Assembly: GCA_905478665.1 (NCBI GenBank)
Contig: CAJQJL010000131.1
Location: 1 to 34,373 of the forward strand
Length of the DNA: 34,373 nucleotides
Reading direction: 5' to 3'
DNA from: an uncultured Flavobacteriales bacterium
GTDB lineage: Bacteria > Bacteroidota > Bacteroidia > Flavobacteriales_D > Crocinitomicaceae
A program made the position numbers and the translations under genes. The notes beneath the pieces were generated by a model that was not told the DNA's origin, did no database searches, and worked only from the letters and a program-made list of their open reading frames with translations. Each line of letters begins with the position of its first letter. Within the stretch, counting starts at the first letter, position 1. Positions 32,264-34,373 of the stretch are shown piece after piece.

Positions 32264-32280
32264 TTAAGGTCAATCCTTAA
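32264..32280. repeat. perfect inverted repeat TTAAGG-N5-CCTTAA before cysteine dioxygenase
   Basis: TTAAGG (32264-32269) and CCTTAA (32275-32280) flank five bases, 44-60 bases upstream of the cysteine dioxygenase start, in the 278-base divergent region shared with the symporter. It resembles a dimeric regulator site. The rest of that region is AT-rich with no other clear element. Confidence 0.35.
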
Positions 32281-32498
32281 TTCTACGCAGCAAATTTTCT
32301 GAGTTAAACTTTGATTTATGCCAATACAACGAATTTAGTAAAAATCTAGCCTTTTTCCTTGGTTTTTTAGTGATTTCTCTTGATTTCGTCAATTTTTAAT
32401 GAAAAATCAGCGATTATCTCTAAGTTTTGAGCATTTTGCACATGAATTAGATTCTAATTTCTTGATCGCTTCAAGAAAAATCATTGATCCAACCAATT

Positions 32499-34022
32499 AT
32501 GTTGACCAAAGTTATTGTATTAGCCGTATATGTAGGAATATTATTCTTGATAGGAATTATGGCCTCTCGACGAATCAAGAGCATGAGTGATTATTACGTC
32601 GGAGGAAAGAATATGGGGTTTTGGGCCGTAGCATTTTCTGCGCGCGCTACAGGTGAATCTGGATGGTTACTTATAGGATTGACAGGAATGGGAGCCATAG
32701 CAGGTTATTCTGGTTATTGGGTCGTCGCTGGAGAACTCCTAGGAGTGTTCATTTCTTGGCAATTTATGGCTAAGCGTTTTAAACGGAGGTCTGATAAATA
32801 CAAGGCAATTACCATCCCAGACTATTTACAGAGTCATTTTAAATCCTCAACGAATACACTACGAGTCATTGCTGCGTCGGTCTTGGTTATTTTTGTGACT
32901 ATCTATGTTGCCTCACAAATGGATGTAACGGGGATTGCATTTGAATCAATGCTTGAAATTCCCTACGAATGGGGTGCTCTAATAGGCTTTATTATTGTTT
33001 TGATCTACATTTTTATCGGTGGATTTGTGGCTGCTGTGTGGTCTGATATGTTCCAGGGGATTTTGATGTTTTTTGGATTGATTTTACTTCCAATTGTAGT
33101 CTGGTTTTCTATGGATCATGGAGCGGGAGTAACGGAAGGGCTAAATGCTATTGATCCAACTTTAACCCAAGTAATGGGAAGAAGTGATGACGGTTGGATG
33201 AATCTTTTCACAATCCTGGGTTTCTCAATGATCGGTTTAGGATTCTTAGGTTCACCTCAGGTTTACGTGCGATTTATGTCAATTAAAAGTGAAAAGTCCA
33301 TTGACAAAGGAAAATGGGTAGCAATGCTGTTTACTCTATTGACAGATGCTGCGGCAGTTACAATTGGTATTCTAGGTCGAATTTACTTTACCAAAGAGGG
33401 GCAAGACCCTGAAGTAGTGTTAGGAACAGCAGGAGAAGATGTTTTAAGCTTAGTTACGAATGAATTTTTACCAACGATCCTAGTTGCCATTTTTATCGCC
33501 ATTGTTCTTTCCGCTATTATGTCAACGATAGATTCACTTCTGATTTTAGCTTCCAGTGCAATCACACGGGACTTTTACCAAAAAATATTCAGACCAGATC
33601 TTAAGGATGAAAACCTGACAAGATTCTCCAGAGTAGCTACAGTGATTATGGCGTTGTCAGCCTTAGGAATTGCGATTCTCCTATACAATTTGTACCCCGA
33701 ACGGAAAGTGTTCTGGGTAATGATTTTTGGATGGTCTGGCATTGCAGCAACATTCTGTCCTGTAATAATACTCTCCTTGTTCTGGAAAGGCTATTCGGAA
33801 AAGGGCGCTATTGCCTCAATGGTCACAGGCTTTATTTCTGTTATCGCGTTTAAATTTTTCATTCCTCAAATAGAGAGCGTTGGCGCTTATTTTGTTGAAT
33901 TGGACGTTTTGGCTCCATCATTCGCAATGGCAATGATTGTTGGTTGGATTGTTTCAAAAATTTATCCACCCAAATATTCATCAAATGAGACTGAATTGAT
34001 TGATGACTTGACCGATGAGTAG
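32499..34022 (+). CDS. sodium:solute symporter (SSS/PutP family)
   Basis: A 507-residue inner-membrane transporter of the SSS family with about 13 predicted transmembrane helices and an N-out start: VIVLAVYVGILFLIGIMAS, then the family signature SDYYVGGKNMGFWAVAFSARATGESGWLL and GYWVVAGELLG. These match the PutP (proline) branch, although PutP relatives carry many amino acids and osmolytes. I start at the ATG at 32499; an in-frame TTG 15 bases upstream is less likely. It is divergent from the cysteine dioxygenase/decarboxylase pair and convergent, by two bases, with the last gene. The substrate is unknown; a link to taurine-type compounds is speculative. Confidence 0.9.
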   Translation: MLTKVIVLAVYVGILFLIGIMASRRIKSMSDYYVGGKNMGFWAVAFSARATGESGWLLIGLTGMGAIAGYSGYWVVAGELLGVFISWQFMAKRFKRRSDKYKAITIPDYLQSHFKSSTNTLRVIAASVLVIFVTIYVASQMDVTGIAFESMLEIPYEWGALIGFIIVLIYIFIGGFVAAVWSDMFQGILMFFGLILLPIVVWFSMDHGAGVTEGLNAIDPTLTQVMGRSDDGWMNLFTILGFSMIGLGFLGSPQVYVRFMSIKSEKSIDKGKWVAMLFTLLTDAAAVTIGILGRIYFTKEGQDPEVVLGTAGEDVLSLVTNEFLPTILVAIFIAIVLSAIMSTIDSLLILASSAITRDFYQKIFRPDLKDENLTRFSRVATVIMALSALGIAILLYNLYPERKVFWVMIFGWSGIAATFCPVIILSLFWKGYSEKGAIASMVTGFISVIAFKFFIPQIESVGAYFVELDVLAPSFAMAMIVGWIVSKIYPPKYSSNETELIDDLTDE

Positions 34023-34024
34023 AT

Positions 34025-34373
34025 CTATTCAAAGGCGCCAATACCGAATAGGGCAAAGTCGTATTTAGATGGATCATCAGGGTCGAGCTTTCGAAGGAGT
34101 GTCATAATCTCTTCTAGCGCCTTCCAATCGTTTTGTTTTCGTTTCAAAATACCTAAGTCTCGTGAGACGTTAGCTGTATGCACATCCAACGGAATACTCA
34201 ATTCAGAAGGATCAATGGAACTCCATATTCCAAAATCAACTCCGCATTTATCGTTTCGAACCATCCAGCGAAGAAACATGTTCAAACGTTTGGCAGCAGA
34301 GTTTTTTAAAGGATTTGAAAGGTGTTTTTCTGACCTGACTTCGTGTTCTGTGGATAAGAAGGACTCCCGAAAA
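34025..34373 (-). CDS. TIGR02757/DUF2400 family protein, C-terminal part
   Basis: The minus strand is open from the window edge to a TAG at 34027-34025, giving 116 residues of the C-terminal part. Key segments are HLSNPLKNSAAKRLNMFLRW, GVDFGIW, the family hallmark IPLDVHTANVSRDLGIL, and KYDFALFGIG near the end. These define the TIGR02757 (DUF2400) family, all of unknown function, usually about 250 residues long, distantly like HhH/endonuclease-III-type helical proteins. An internal start would be wrong because the open frame and family similarity continue to the edge. The symporter ends two bases before it on the opposite strand. Confidence 0.88.
   Translation of the reverse strand, partial: FRESFLSTEHEVRSEKHLSNPLKNSAAKRLNMFLRWMVRNDKCGVDFGIWSSIDPSELSIPLDVHTANVSRDLGILKRKQNDWKALEEIMTLLRKLDPDDPSKYDFALFGIGAFE

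Noticed and set aside
32399-32420. AT-rich inverted repeat ATTTTT/AAAAAT in the divergent region
   Set aside because: Such short AT palindromes are expected by chance in this AT-rich spacer.
32399-32590. 63-residue reading frame on the plus strand across the symporter start
   Set aside because: Most of it lies inside the well-supported symporter in another frame, its sequence resembles no known protein, and the intergenic part has no supporting promoter or ribosome site.
1-34373. Mobile elements, tRNA genes, CRISPR arrays or defence systems
   Set aside because: No transposase, integrase, repeat-spacer pattern, cloverleaf or nuclease/restriction cluster was seen on either strand; the window reads as stable chromosome.

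Overview
This window looks like a chromosomal segment of a Bacteroidota bacterium, most likely a free-living, probably marine member of the Flavobacteriales (inference). The reasons are two proteins with C-terminal type IX secretion (T9SS) sorting domains, two TonB-dependent receptors with N-terminal carboxypeptidase-regulatory-like domains, the long Bacteroidota form of NusB, DUF4294, DUF1573 and BatA-domain proteins, a short primary sigma factor without region 1.1, moderately low GC, and TTG / TAnnTTTG promoters. I see no tRNA, rRNA, CRISPR array, insertion sequence or phage gene. Coding density is high and no gene-free stretch reaches 300 bases.

Layout. 1-131: N-terminus of an ABC exporter (minus), divergent from a plus-strand run of leucine dehydrogenase-nusB-DUF1573 lipoprotein-yajC (214-2962), which ends at a terminator shared with a convergent DUF4294 gene. 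3726-6134: a small Cys-containing lipoprotein, an AlkD-type DNA alkylation repair protein and a T9SS-exported Omp28/thioredoxin-like protein with its own terminator. 6232-8851: a His-rich small exported protein and a ZnuD-like TonB receptor, a probable metal-uptake pair. 8857-12980 (minus): GAPDH with a long N-terminal extension, the primary sigma factor, and a Do-type periplasmic protease.

13120-19438 is a tightly packed plus-strand run: dapF, an unknown 169-residue protein, a GNAT acetyltransferase, mltG, an exported glycosylasparaginase and an exported GH2 beta-mannosidase. The first part concerns the cell wall. The last two enzymes would together dismantle the core of Asn-linked glycans. 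19440-21931 (minus) holds a lipoprotein made of two copies of a Cys-pair domain and a large T9SS-exported protein. 22154-25392 (plus) is a marR-osmC-TonB receptor unit with touching or overlapping genes. 25403-30067 (minus) holds BatA-domain protein, dihydroorotase homologue lacking its HxH metal site, methyltransferase, RluE-like pseudouridine synthase and possibly a 41-codon ORF. 30213-32220 (minus) is a pyridoxal-phosphate decarboxylase plus a cysteine dioxygenase, which together make a plausible hypotaurine pathway, divergent from a sodium:solute symporter (32499-34022). The window ends in the C-terminal part of a TIGR02757-family protein.

Most genes belong to known families. The most interesting points are the cysteine dioxygenase/decarboxylase pair with its unusual non-AUG start, the metal-ligand-poor dihydroorotase, the N-glycan enzyme pair, the redox-type marR-osmC-receptor operon, the His-rich protein beside the metal receptor, and the tandem-domain lipoprotein. 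I did not find a clear previously undescribed system.
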